This document shows positions 49,346 to 56,506 of a DNA stretch of 64,000 nucleotides, piece after piece; the stretch's first letter is position 1; each line of letters opens with the position of its first letter. The notes beneath the pieces are model-generated. The model made no database searches. It was not told where the DNA came from and saw only the letters and a program-made list of their open reading frames with translations. A program made the translations under genes and the position numbers. The stretch comes from Pseudomonas sp. 30_B (GTDB lineage: Bacteria; Pseudomonadota; Gammaproteobacteria; Pseudomonadales; Pseudomonadaceae). Where the stretch lies: the NCBI RefSeq assembly GCF_017491605.1, contig NZ_JAFGYY010000007.1, forward strand, positions 124,001-188,000. Direction: 5' to 3'.

Positions 49346-49978
49346 TCATTGACGCGTGATCTTGATTTCCACGCGACGGTTCTCGGCGCGGCCTTCCTTG
49401 GTCTTGTTGTCGGCGACCGGCTGGCTCTCGCCGTAGCCTTCGACCGACTTGATGCTGCTGGCCGGAACGCCCTGGTCCACCAGATAGTTCGCCACCGCAT
49501 GAGCACGGCGTTCGGACAGTTTCTGGTTGTAGGCGTCGCTGCCGACGCTGTCGGTATGACCGGCGATATTCAGCTCGGTGGTCGCTGCCTCGCCTTTCAG
49601 GCGGCCGGCGATTTCGTTGAGCTTGTCCTTGTCCTGCGCATCGACCTTCGACGAATCGAAGGCGAAGTGCAGATCGCGCACGACGATGGTCTCTTCCTTG
49701 GGCAACGGAGCCGGAGCGGGCTCCGGAGCCGGAGCGGGCGGCGGGACCTCCGCCACTTGTTCTTCAGCACCATGCACCCAGCAATAGGATGCCCCCAGTA
49801 CACCACCAATCAAGGCACCCCAACCGGCCCAGGTGCTGTTTTCAATGGCACCCAGACCAGCGCCGCCGACACCGCCTACCACGGCGCACGTCGGCCAATC
49901 GGACTTCTGCAACCCTGCGCAGCCGGTAAGCAACGTGCTGACCAGCAGCAGGGGTAAAGCGGTCCTTGTAATGCTCAT
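49346..49978 (-). CDS. OmpA-family lipoprotein with glycine zipper
   Basis: 210 residues. Lipobox LLTGC (Cys 20), a glycine-zipper stretch (VVGGVGGAGLGAIENSTWAG and ALIGGVLGAS), a Pro/Ala linker (PPPAPAPEPAPAPLP), then an OmpA C-terminal domain: LHFAFDSSKVDAQ, NIAGHTDSVGSDAYNQKLS, TKEGRAENRRVEI. Binds peptidoglycan and anchors the envelope. Matches PA1041 by position, from memory. Confidence 0.92.
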   Translation of the reverse strand: MSITRTALPLLLVSTLLTGCAGLQKSDWPTCAVVGGVGGAGLGAIENSTWAGWGALIGGVLGASYCWVHGAEEQVAEVPPPAPAPEPAPAPLPKEETIVVRDLHFAFDSSKVDAQDKDKLNEIAGRLKGEAATTELNIAGHTDSVGSDAYNQKLSERRAHAVANYLVDQGVPASSIKSVEGYGESQPVADNKTKEGRAENRRVEIKITRQ

Positions 49979-50119
49979 AAATTCATCTCTCCTCTAATGA
50001 TCGGGTCTTGACCGACACTTACGGAGTAAAGACGGCACTCACAGAATGCGCCAGCACTAGGCCACGAGGGTGTCACACGCTAGTCTTCGCCCATTCATCC
50101 TCGCCTTCGACGAAACCCC

Positions 50120-50608
50120 ATGATTTCGACACGCACACCGCAACAAGCCCTTGCCGCCCTGCTCGACCGCTATGCACCGCAGCGCCTGCTGCTGGTGGGC
50201 GCCAGCCAGATTCCCGCGGTGGATGCATTCTGCGCGGCGCATCCGGATTGCGAACTGTTTCACGCTCCCGCCGGCAGCCTGCCGGCGGACATCGCCGCGC
50301 ACCGCTACGACCTGGCGCTGCTCGCCGACTGCCTGGAACACCTGCCGCGGCGCGAGGCGCAGCAACTGGTGGGGGGTATCCGCAATCTCAACAGCAGCAA
50401 GGTCGCCGTGCTGGTCGACCTCGACGCTGCGCAGGCGCAGGACACCGATTTCTATGCGCTGGCCATGCAGGCCAGCGAACGCTTCCAGCGCGATTCGCAG
50501 GTGCTCACCCTGTTCACCTACGATCTGCACGAATACAAGCAGGTACCGGACTGGCTCAACGCCAAGTTCTGGGCCAACCCAGAGAATTTCGGGAAGTACT
50601 GGTGGTAA
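50120..50608 (+). CDS. DUF6231 family protein
   Basis: 162 residues. A methyltransferase-like fold is suggested by RLLLVGASQIPAVDAFC and YDLALLADCLEHLPRREAQQ, but the SAM motif is not clear. The last 14 codons ([13 protein letters not shown]) recur in diverged form at 53660-53702, just upstream of the next native gene. So the 3' end here appears to have been supplied by the inserted segment that follows. Function unknown. Confidence 0.82.
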   Translation: MISTRTPQQALAALLDRYAPQRLLLVGASQIPAVDAFCAAHPDCELFHAPAGSLPADIAAHRYDLALLADCLEHLPRREAQQLVGGIRNLNSSKVAVLVDLDAAQAQDTDFYALAMQASERFQRDSQVLTLFTYDLHEYKQVPDWLNAKFWANPENFGKYWW

Positions 50609-51226
50609 ACCCATGAACATCAAGGGCTTACCTCACATTGACCGACCTCAACGCCATGCCCGAACAGGGCCAGGCGTCACCTGCCTGTAGCCAACACTGT
50701 CACTAGCTCCGGCAAAGACTTTCGGTCTGGCACTTCCGCCGCTCAGGAATCTACTACCTGAGAGCCGCCCTCGGGCCGCTCCTCGCGTAGCTTCACGCTC
50801 TCCCTCCGCTCCACCAAAAGGCCGACCGCAGTGCCGTTCTCCAAGGTCATCTTCGGAGTAACACGGACTGCTCATGGCACCTCGTGATGGGCCTCATTGT
50901 GGTGCTTGGAGATGGCTATGCGACCAGGGGAGCCTCGTCATTATGATCAACACCATCATCAAAATGACGAAAATCGCATCAAAACGCTGCATATTGCGTC
51001 TTCTTTATGAACCCCACCAATTTTAGAATTCATTAGGTGAGCCCAATTTGATGGCGTACTCCATGCCAGCGGTCGCCTAATAGCTCATTGCCTTACATGC
51101 ACCCGCCGCCCTCCCGGCGCAGGCGGAATTATAATAAATCCAATAATGACTTTTAATAATGACCACACCAAATTCAAGTATTCAACCAAAACCCGATCCT
51201 GACTACCTGAAGCAGGAGACGGGAAA
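50609..51226. other. 618-base left flank of the AT-rich island, no gene
   Basis: The first half (50609-50930) is GC-richer, with no supported frame and some potential structure. The second half is AT-rich, with a TATAAT hexamer at 51130-51135 and direct repeats AATAATGAC at 51142-51150 and 51155-51163, 64 bases before the permease start. I saw no integrase, transposase or riboswitch consensus. Confidence 0.5.
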
Positions 51227-52723
51227 ATGAGCAAACCCAAAAACACCCTGAAACGAACACTATCAACACGCCACCTGAATATGATCGCCATAGGTGGCTC
51301 AATTGGCACGGGGCTATTTGTAGCAACAGGCGCTTCTATTGCCAGTTCGGGTCCCGGGGGAACCCTCCTGGCGTACGCATTGATCGGGGTAATGGTTTAC
51401 TTCCTGATGACCAGTCTTGGCGAAATGGCCGCGTACATGCCTGTCGCCGGCTCATTCAGCACTTACGGAAGCAAATTTGTTGAGAGCGGTTTCGGATTTG
51501 CACTAGGCTGGAACTATTGGTTCAACTGGGCCGTGACTATCGCCGCCGAACTTGTAGCCGCTCAGCTAGTTATGAAGTTCTGGTTCCCAGACACCCCTGG
51601 AATTTATTGGAGCGGCGCTTTCCTGGCAATAATATTCTTGCTGAATTTCGTATCAGTACGCTGCTTTGGTGAAAGCGAATTCTGGTTCGCACTGATTAAA
51701 GTCTTAGTGGTAATCGTATTCATCATTATAGGATTAGCCACTATTTTTGGATTGATGCACGGAATAGAATCACCTGGATTTAAAAACTTCACAACTGGCG
51801 ACGCACCGTTCGCAGGCGGCTTCCAAGCCCTGGTTGGCGTTGTAATGATTGCCGGCTTCTCGTTTCAAGGCACGGAAATCGTAGGCGTTGCCGCAGCAGA
51901 ATCCCAAAACCCCAGCAAGAACGTACCTATTGCTGTTCGCCAAGTATTCTGGCGCATCACGTTATTCTATATTCTTGCAATCTTCGTGATTGGAGCACTG
52001 ATTCCGTACACTGATCCAAGTCTATTACGCAACGAAACGACGGACATTAGCGTCTCCCCATTCACCTTGCTTTTCGAACGTGCCGGTTTTGCATCAGCGG
52101 CTGCGCTAATGAACGCCGTCATCCTAACCGCCATTCTCTCGGCAGGTAACTCAGGAATGTATGCATCTACCCGCATGCTCCATAGTCTTGCCGAGCAGGG
52201 TAAAGCGCCCAAGATTTTCGCTAAAATCTCGCGCAATGGGGTGCCGCGCAATGCACTTTATGCAACCACATTGATCGGCGCACTGTGCTTCCTGACGTCC
52301 GTATTTGGCGATAAATTCATATACAATGCACTACTCAACACTTCGGGCATGTGCGGATTCATTGCATGGCTGGGGATTGCCGTCTCTCATTATCGCTTTC
52401 GAAAAGGCTTCCTTGCTCAAGGAGGACGCTTGGAAGAACTGCCTTATCGAGCCACTCTCTTCCCATTTGGCCCGCTGTTTGCCTTTAGCCTCTGCATGAT
52501 AATTGTTCTTGGCCAGAACTATAGCGCATTCACCGGCGAGCATATCGACTGGAGCGGTCTCGTAGCCACCTACATTAGTCTGCCACTATTCCTTGCAGTC
52601 TGGCTTGGTTATCGAATCAAGCACGGCACTCGACTGGTAAATTATAATGAAATGGATGTAGAGGGAAATCGGGTAGACGACCCCCTACCCTTACAAGCAC
52701 ATCTACAGCTAAGCCATCGCTAG
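51227..52723 (+). CDS. lysP: lysine-type amino acid permease (LysP-like, APC superfamily)
   Basis: 498 residues with 12 hydrophobic segments. It follows E. coli LysP closely as I remember it: HLNMIAIGGSIGTGLFVATG, VYFLMTSLGEMAAYMPVAGS, GFALGWNYWFNWAVTIAAEL, FQGTEIVGVAAAESQNPSKN, SAGNSGMYASTRMLHSLAEQ. Likely a lysine/H+ symporter; close APC relatives for other amino acids are possible. AT-rich codons, GGGAAA before the ATG, and the neighbouring Lrp-type gene suggest horizontal gain of a regulated uptake unit. Confidence 0.9.
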   Translation: MSKPKNTLKRTLSTRHLNMIAIGGSIGTGLFVATGASIASSGPGGTLLAYALIGVMVYFLMTSLGEMAAYMPVAGSFSTYGSKFVESGFGFALGWNYWFNWAVTIAAELVAAQLVMKFWFPDTPGIYWSGAFLAIIFLLNFVSVRCFGESEFWFALIKVLVVIVFIIIGLATIFGLMHGIESPGFKNFTTGDAPFAGGFQALVGVVMIAGFSFQGTEIVGVAAAESQNPSKNVPIAVRQVFWRITLFYILAIFVIGALIPYTDPSLLRNETTDISVSPFTLLFERAGFASAAALMNAVILTAILSAGNSGMYASTRMLHSLAEQGKAPKIFAKISRNGVPRNALYATTLIGALCFLTSVFGDKFIYNALLNTSGMCGFIAWLGIAVSHYRFRKGFLAQGGRLEELPYRATLFPFGPLFAFSLCMIIVLGQNYSAFTGEHIDWSGLVATYISLPLFLAVWLGYRIKHGTRLVNYNEMDVEGNRVDDPLPLQAHLQLSHR

Positions 52724-52903
52724 ACTGCCAAGCGCTAATACTGACGAAAACCTGGGCGCTGTGTTACGTGATCACAGCAGCGCCCAGACAGTAATTCAAC
52801 ATCCGCGGCACAGCACACTAATATTTTCATATATTCAAGAATCAAACGTAACCGGCAAAAACAATACATATTTGTGTATTTTCAAACATAAGACTGACCG
52901 CCC

Positions 52904-53365
52904 ATGTCCGAATTGCGTCCGGCCACCCTTGATGAGATTGACCTTCAACTCATTGCAGCCCTGAAGATAAACGCCCGTGAAACCGTGGCTGTCCTTGCCC
53001 GAACTCTAGGCATCGCCCGCACAACTGTTAACTCGCGACTATCCAAACTTGAAAGTGCCAAAATCATCACTGGATATGGAGTTCGCCTGGGACAGCAATT
53101 GCTTGATGGTGGTTTGCAAGCTTACGTTGGGATCACCGTACACTCGCGATCAGGAAAGGATGTCGTAAAGCGACTAAGTGCAATGTCAGAGGTAGAACAA
53201 CTGTGTGCTGTTAGCGGCGAGTTCGACTATGTTGCCTGGTTACGCTCAAACTCGCCTGAGTGTCTTGATAAAATTTTAGATCAAATTGGAAGTCTAGAAG
53301 GCGTTGCAAAGACCACCACGTCCATTATCCTCAGCAGTAAAATTGATCGCGGGCATCCTCTTTGA
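52904..53365 (+). CDS. Lrp/AsnC family transcriptional regulator
   Basis: 153 residues. The N-terminal HTH (about 8-60) has LIAALKINARETVAVLARTL and GIARTTVNSRLSKLESAKII. The C-terminal RAM ligand domain (about 70-145) has LQAYVGITVHSRSG and LCAVSGEFDYVAWLRS. About 180 bases after the permease gene, in the same AT-rich island. It probably senses lysine or another amino acid and controls the permease. Confidence 0.92.
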   Translation: MSELRPATLDEIDLQLIAALKINARETVAVLARTLGIARTTVNSRLSKLESAKIITGYGVRLGQQLLDGGLQAYVGITVHSRSGKDVVKRLSAMSEVEQLCAVSGEFDYVAWLRSNSPECLDKILDQIGSLEGVAKTTTSIILSSKIDRGHPL

Positions 53366-53704
53366 TCTGTTTCTTCGGAATTGTAAATAGCTTTACAAAA
53401 CCGCCTCCTTACCAATAAAACTGCTTCTGGCCATATTTCGCAAACCAGCTCCATCGACACTCCTGGTTACAGCGCTCCCATCGCGAAGATCGCCAAAGCG
53501 ATTTCGAAAGCTCACACGGGCTGAGTTCCCTCGCACGGCCCTACGGGTCCCTTGAGCTCCTCGCGAACCGTCACCAATGGTGTAACCTTCGTGTCACCAG
53601 AACACTTTGAGGACCGCCATGAAGCCCGCTACGCTTGGCCTGCAGCCACCTACGTCCCGGTTCTGGGCCAAACCGGAAAACTTCGGAAAGTACTGGCGGT
53701 GACC
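53366..53704. other. right flank of the AT-rich island
   Basis: AT-rich to about 53440, then mixed composition. No supported gene. It ends with the relic of the DUF6231 3' end (53660-53702). Confidence 0.5.
53619..53702 (+). pseudogene. relic of the DUF6231 gene 3' end
   Basis: A 27-codon frame opens at an ATG behind GAGGACCGCC, but only its last 14 codons are homologous: [15 protein letters not shown] then TGA, against [15 protein letters not shown] then TAA in the intact gene. The nucleotide differences are mostly synonymous, so it is a true diverged gene end. The TGA is 2 bases before the ychJ-like ATG. Confidence 0.65.
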
Positions 53705-54178
53705 ATGACCGAACCGACCTGTCCCTGCGGCAGCGGCCGTCCGCTGCCCGAGTGCTGCGGACGCTTCCATGCAGGCATAGCGGCGCCTACCGCCGAAGCC
53801 CTGATGCGTTCGCGCTACAGCGCCTATGCGCTGGGCCTGGTGGACTACCTGCAGGACACCACCCTGCCCGCCCAGCAGCAGGGCCTGGACCTGGACGCCA
53901 TCCGCGCCTGGAGCCTGGGCAGCACCTGGCTGGGCCTGGAGGTGGAGAGCCACGAGGTGCTCGGTGGCCAGCCGGAACATGCGCGGGTCACCTTCGTCGC
54001 CCGCTGGCACGACAGCAACGGCGAACACAGCCACCGCGAATGCTCGGGGTTCGTCCAGCGCGAAGGCCGCTGGTACTTCCTCGATCCGACCGTGCCGATG
54101 AAGCTGGGGCGCAACGATCCCTGCCCCTGCGGCGCCGGCGGCAAGCTGAAAAAGTGCTGCGGCCCCTGGATAGAGTGA
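53705..54178 (+). CDS. YchJ/UPF0225-like SEC-C motif protein
   Basis: 157 residues. SEC-C zinc motifs at both ends: [17 protein letters not shown] (6-22) and [13 protein letters not shown] (C-terminal). The middle NTF2-like domain has [20 protein letters not shown] and [15 protein letters not shown]. The start at 53705 gives the family length; the frame continues upstream into the island flank and is rejected. Probably metal-binding; role unknown. Confidence 0.9.
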   Translation: MTEPTCPCGSGRPLPECCGRFHAGIAAPTAEALMRSRYSAYALGLVDYLQDTTLPAQQQGLDLDAIRAWSLGSTWLGLEVESHEVLGGQPEHARVTFVARWHDSNGEHSHRECSGFVQREGRWYFLDPTVPMKLGRNDPCPCGAGGKLKKCCGPWIE

Positions 54179-54344
54179 CGAGGCCAGGGACGACTGGCCA
54201 TTCGTGGTTGTGCGTCCAAGGCTCCGGACCCGACTAAGGTGTGAAGGCGCCCCACTTGGGGCCGGCAGGCGTCTCGGCTAGAATCCGCGCCTTTTTCGGG
54301 GCGGCGGTCCTTCGCCGCACCGATTCCCCCAGTCGGACCTCGCC

Positions 54345-54971
54345 ATGCTGCTCACCGTTCTCTACATCATCGCCATCACCGCCGAAGCCATGACCGGCGC
54401 ATTGTCCGCCGGCCGCCGCAGCATGGACCTGTTCGGCGTGGTGCTGGTGGCCTGCGTCACCGCCCTGGGTGGCGGCTCGGTGCGCGACATGCTGCTGGGC
54501 CACTACCCGCTGACCTGGGTGCGCCATCCGGAATACCTGGCGCTCACCGCCGCCGCTGCGCTGGTCACCGTGTTCATCGCTCCGCTGATGCGCCACCTGC
54601 GCTCGCTGTTCCTGGCGCTGGACGCCGTGGGCCTGGTGGCCTTCACCCTGATCGGCTGCCAGGTCAGCCTGGAGATGGGTCACAGCCTGCTGATCGCCGC
54701 GGTCAGCGGGGTCATCACCGGGGTCTTCGGCGGCATCCTGCGGGATATCTTCTGCAACGACGTGCCGCTGATCTTCCGCCGCGAGCTGTACGCCAGCGTC
54801 TCCTTCGCCAGCGCCTGGTGCTACCTGATCTGCCTGCAGATCGACCTGCCCAAGGAGCAGGCCATGCTGATCACCCTGTTCGCCGGCTTCCTGTTCCGCA
54901 TGCTGGCGATCCGTTTCCGCTGGGAAATGCCCAAGTTCGTCTACAAGGACGACCCGCAGCAGGGCGACTGA
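54345..54971 (+). CDS. trimeric intracellular cation channel-like membrane protein (UPF0126/YicG)
   Basis: 208 residues with six or seven hydrophobic segments in two UPF0126 repeats. AGRRSMDLFGVVLVACVTAL, GGGSVRDMLLG and the repeat FGGILRDIFCNDVPLIFRRE are the TRIC family signature. Prokaryotic TRIC proteins conduct K+ in vitro; the YicG group is also linked to glycine uptake. It abuts the convergent gene at 54972 with no gap. Confidence 0.9.
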   Translation: MLLTVLYIIAITAEAMTGALSAGRRSMDLFGVVLVACVTALGGGSVRDMLLGHYPLTWVRHPEYLALTAAAALVTVFIAPLMRHLRSLFLALDAVGLVAFTLIGCQVSLEMGHSLLIAAVSGVITGVFGGILRDIFCNDVPLIFRRELYASVSFASAWCYLICLQIDLPKEQAMLITLFAGFLFRMLAIRFRWEMPKFVYKDDPQQGD

Positions 54972-55520
54972 TCAGTCCGCCAGCTTCAGGTGGCTGGTGT
55001 CCGGCGTGGGGCCTGCGGGCGCGGCCTTGGCCTGGCCCATGTCGCTGCCGACCGGCGCCAGGCTGAACTGGCTGAGGTCCACGCTCGGCGCTTGGGCGTC
55101 GGGCTTGTCATCCTGCAGATCGGCGCCCACCGGCGCGAGGCCGAAGTCCAGCGCCTCGACATCGGCGAAGGCGGCCATGTAGCCGTCACGTGGCGCAACC
55201 TGCAGGCGCCCCGGAACCGCCGTCGCGCCGGCCTGGGCTTGTTCGGGATCGGCGGCCGGCGGCGGCGCCAGCTCGATCTCCTCGATCGGCGCATCCATGT
55301 CCACCACCTCGACGATGGCACCGGCGCGCTCGATCACGCTGCGGTACTTCTCCGCCGCCGCCTCATCCAGGTTGTTCTTGATCACCATGCGCCGGCCGGA
55401 GAACAGCAGTTCGATACGCTGCGCATCGGCCTGGAACAGCCTGGCCAGGTTGGCCTTCACGCTGTCGAGCTGGGCGCCCGGTACGGTCCGGCCCGAAAAG
55501 GCGATCTCATAGCGGCTCAT
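54972..55520 (-). CDS. hypothetical acidic protein with LAPVG repeats
   Basis: 182 residues from the ATG at 55520 (AGGAG, 7 bases); an in-frame GTG lies two codons upstream. The N-terminal 75 residues form a folded domain (YEIAFSGRTVPGAQLDSVKA, FSGRRMVIKNNLDEAAAEKY) recalling ribosomal-protein-L7/12-like or FKBP-edge motifs seen in other Pseudomonas hypotheticals. The tail is acidic, Pro/Ala-rich and carries the repeat DFGLAPVGADL and QFSLAPVGSDM. Not recognised; cytoplasmic. Confidence 0.75.
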   Translation of the reverse strand: MSRYEIAFSGRTVPGAQLDSVKANLARLFQADAQRIELLFSGRRMVIKNNLDEAAAEKYRSVIERAGAIVEVVDMDAPIEEIELAPPPAADPEQAQAGATAVPGRLQVAPRDGYMAAFADVEALDFGLAPVGADLQDDKPDAQAPSVDLSQFSLAPVGSDMGQAKAAPAGPTPDTSHLKLAD

Positions 55521-55643
55521 CGTCACTCTCCTGTGTTAACCCGCCGGTTACATTCGACCAGTATGGTGCAGCTTTTTTTAACGTAACAACAACTTGCAGC
55601 CGAGCAGGTGCTTGGTACACTGGGGGCGCCTTAGGGGATAGAC

Positions 55644-56129
55644 ATGAATTATCAGGCGCAAATGATAAGAATTCTCAGCCTGTTCTGGCTGTTCAGCCTC
55701 GTGTCAGGTTGCAGTTGGATCGCGGGCGATTTCCAGCAACCCGACGTGAAGCTGCAGAAGGTCGACGTCGTCAAGGCCCGCTTGCTGGAGCAGGAATTCG
55801 TCCTGCACTTCCGCATCGACAATCCGAACGACTTCAGCCTTCCAGTCCGCGGCCTGGCCTACAAGGTCAAGCTCAATGATGTCGACCTGGCCGAAGGCGA
55901 GTCGAATAACTGGTTCACAGTCCCCGCCAACGGTCATGAAACCTTCGAGGTACCGGTAACCACCAACCTCTGGCGGCACATGAAGTACATCGTCAAGCTG
56001 CTGGAAAATCCCGACAAGCCGATCCACTACAGCCTCACCGGCGAAGTGAAAACCGGTCTGCTGTTCGGCCAGAGCGTGCACATCGCCCGCAATGGCGAGA
56101 TAATTCCCGGCGATTTCATCCCCGAGTGA
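55644..56129 (+). CDS. LEA14-like (WHy domain) lipoprotein
   Basis: 161 residues. Signal with lipobox LVSGC (Cys 23). A single LEA type 2 domain follows: [40 protein letters not shown] and the [19 protein letters not shown] turn. Such proteins are periplasmic lipoproteins of unknown role, perhaps desiccation-related. The next small gene starts 8 bases downstream. Confidence 0.87.
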   Translation: MNYQAQMIRILSLFWLFSLVSGCSWIAGDFQQPDVKLQKVDVVKARLLEQEFVLHFRIDNPNDFSLPVRGLAYKVKLNDVDLAEGESNNWFTVPANGHETFEVPVTTNLWRHMKYIVKLLENPDKPIHYSLTGEVKTGLLFGQSVHIARNGEIIPGDFIPE

Positions 56130-56137
56130 GCGTCACC

Positions 56138-56338
56138 ATGAGCCAGGAACCCCACGTACACGGTCCGAACTGCAACCACGACCATGATCATGACCACCAC
56201 CATGACCACGGCCACGTGCACGGTCCGCACTGCAACCACAGCCACGAGCCGGTGCGCAACCCGCTCAAGGATGTCGGTCGCAACGACCCTTGCCCCTGTG
56301 GCAGCGGCAACAAGTTCAAGAAGTGCCACGGCGCCTGA
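56138..56338 (+). CDS. His-rich SEC-C zinc-finger mini-protein
   Basis: 66 residues. The N-terminal half is almost all His/Asp/Asn with a repeated HVHGP-CNH motif ([14 protein letters not shown], then [11 protein letters not shown]). The C-terminal half is a SEC-C domain ([20 protein letters not shown] plus KKCHGA). Likely binds Zn, Ni or Co strongly. It follows the LEA14-like gene by 8 bases and has a terminator 23 bases downstream. An in-frame GTG at 56126 is a less likely start. Confidence 0.85.
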   Translation: MSQEPHVHGPNCNHDHDHDHHHDHGHVHGPHCNHSHEPVRNPLKDVGRNDPCPCGSGNKFKKCHGA

Positions 56339-56361
56339 CAACGACGCCGAGCACCCCGTAG

Positions 56362-56384
56362 AAGGCCCGCCCAGCGCGGGCCTT
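56362..56384 (+). terminator. hairpin after the SEC-C mini-protein gene
   Basis: AAGGCCCGC, loop CCAGC, GCGGGCCTT, then CTGCTG. Strong stem but weak T run. Confidence 0.75.
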
Positions 56385-56506
56385 CTGCTGTCCGCCCCAC
56401 GTGTTTGCCGACGGCCGAAAATCCCGCCGTGCGTGGCTTGCGCGGCTCTTCCCGGCTCACTAACGTAGCGCCTTTCCCGCGATCCCTTGTGCAGGAGCAC
56501 ACCTTC

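Larger units (their letters stand above)
50609..53659. mobile_element. candidate AT-rich genomic island inserted at the 3' end of the DUF6231 gene
   Basis: About 3 kb with visibly lower GC and different codon use than all neighbours, carrying lysP- and lrp-like genes. It is bounded by 43-base direct repeats of the DUF6231 gene end (50566-50608 and 53660-53702; 36 of 43 identical by my count). The right copy lies 2 bases before the ychJ-like start, where the native gene should end. No mobility gene remains inside. Confidence 0.6.

Noticed and set aside
50609..50930. Group II intron or insertion-sequence end
   Set aside because: No domain V-like hairpin, reverse transcriptase, transposase fragment or terminal inverted repeat could be identified.
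50609..51226. Lysine riboswitch upstream of lysP
   Set aside because: I looked for the conserved lysine-riboswitch core and could not find it on either strand; the leader is better described as unknown.
53552..53704. Upstream in-frame extension of the ychJ-like gene
   Set aside because: It has no ribosome binding site and no homology to the family; the SEC-C motif begins right after the Met at 53705.
56162..56255. CRISPR-like short repeats (CACGGTCCG...CAC units)
   Set aside because: They are in-frame codons of the His-rich SEC-C protein, only two imperfect units.
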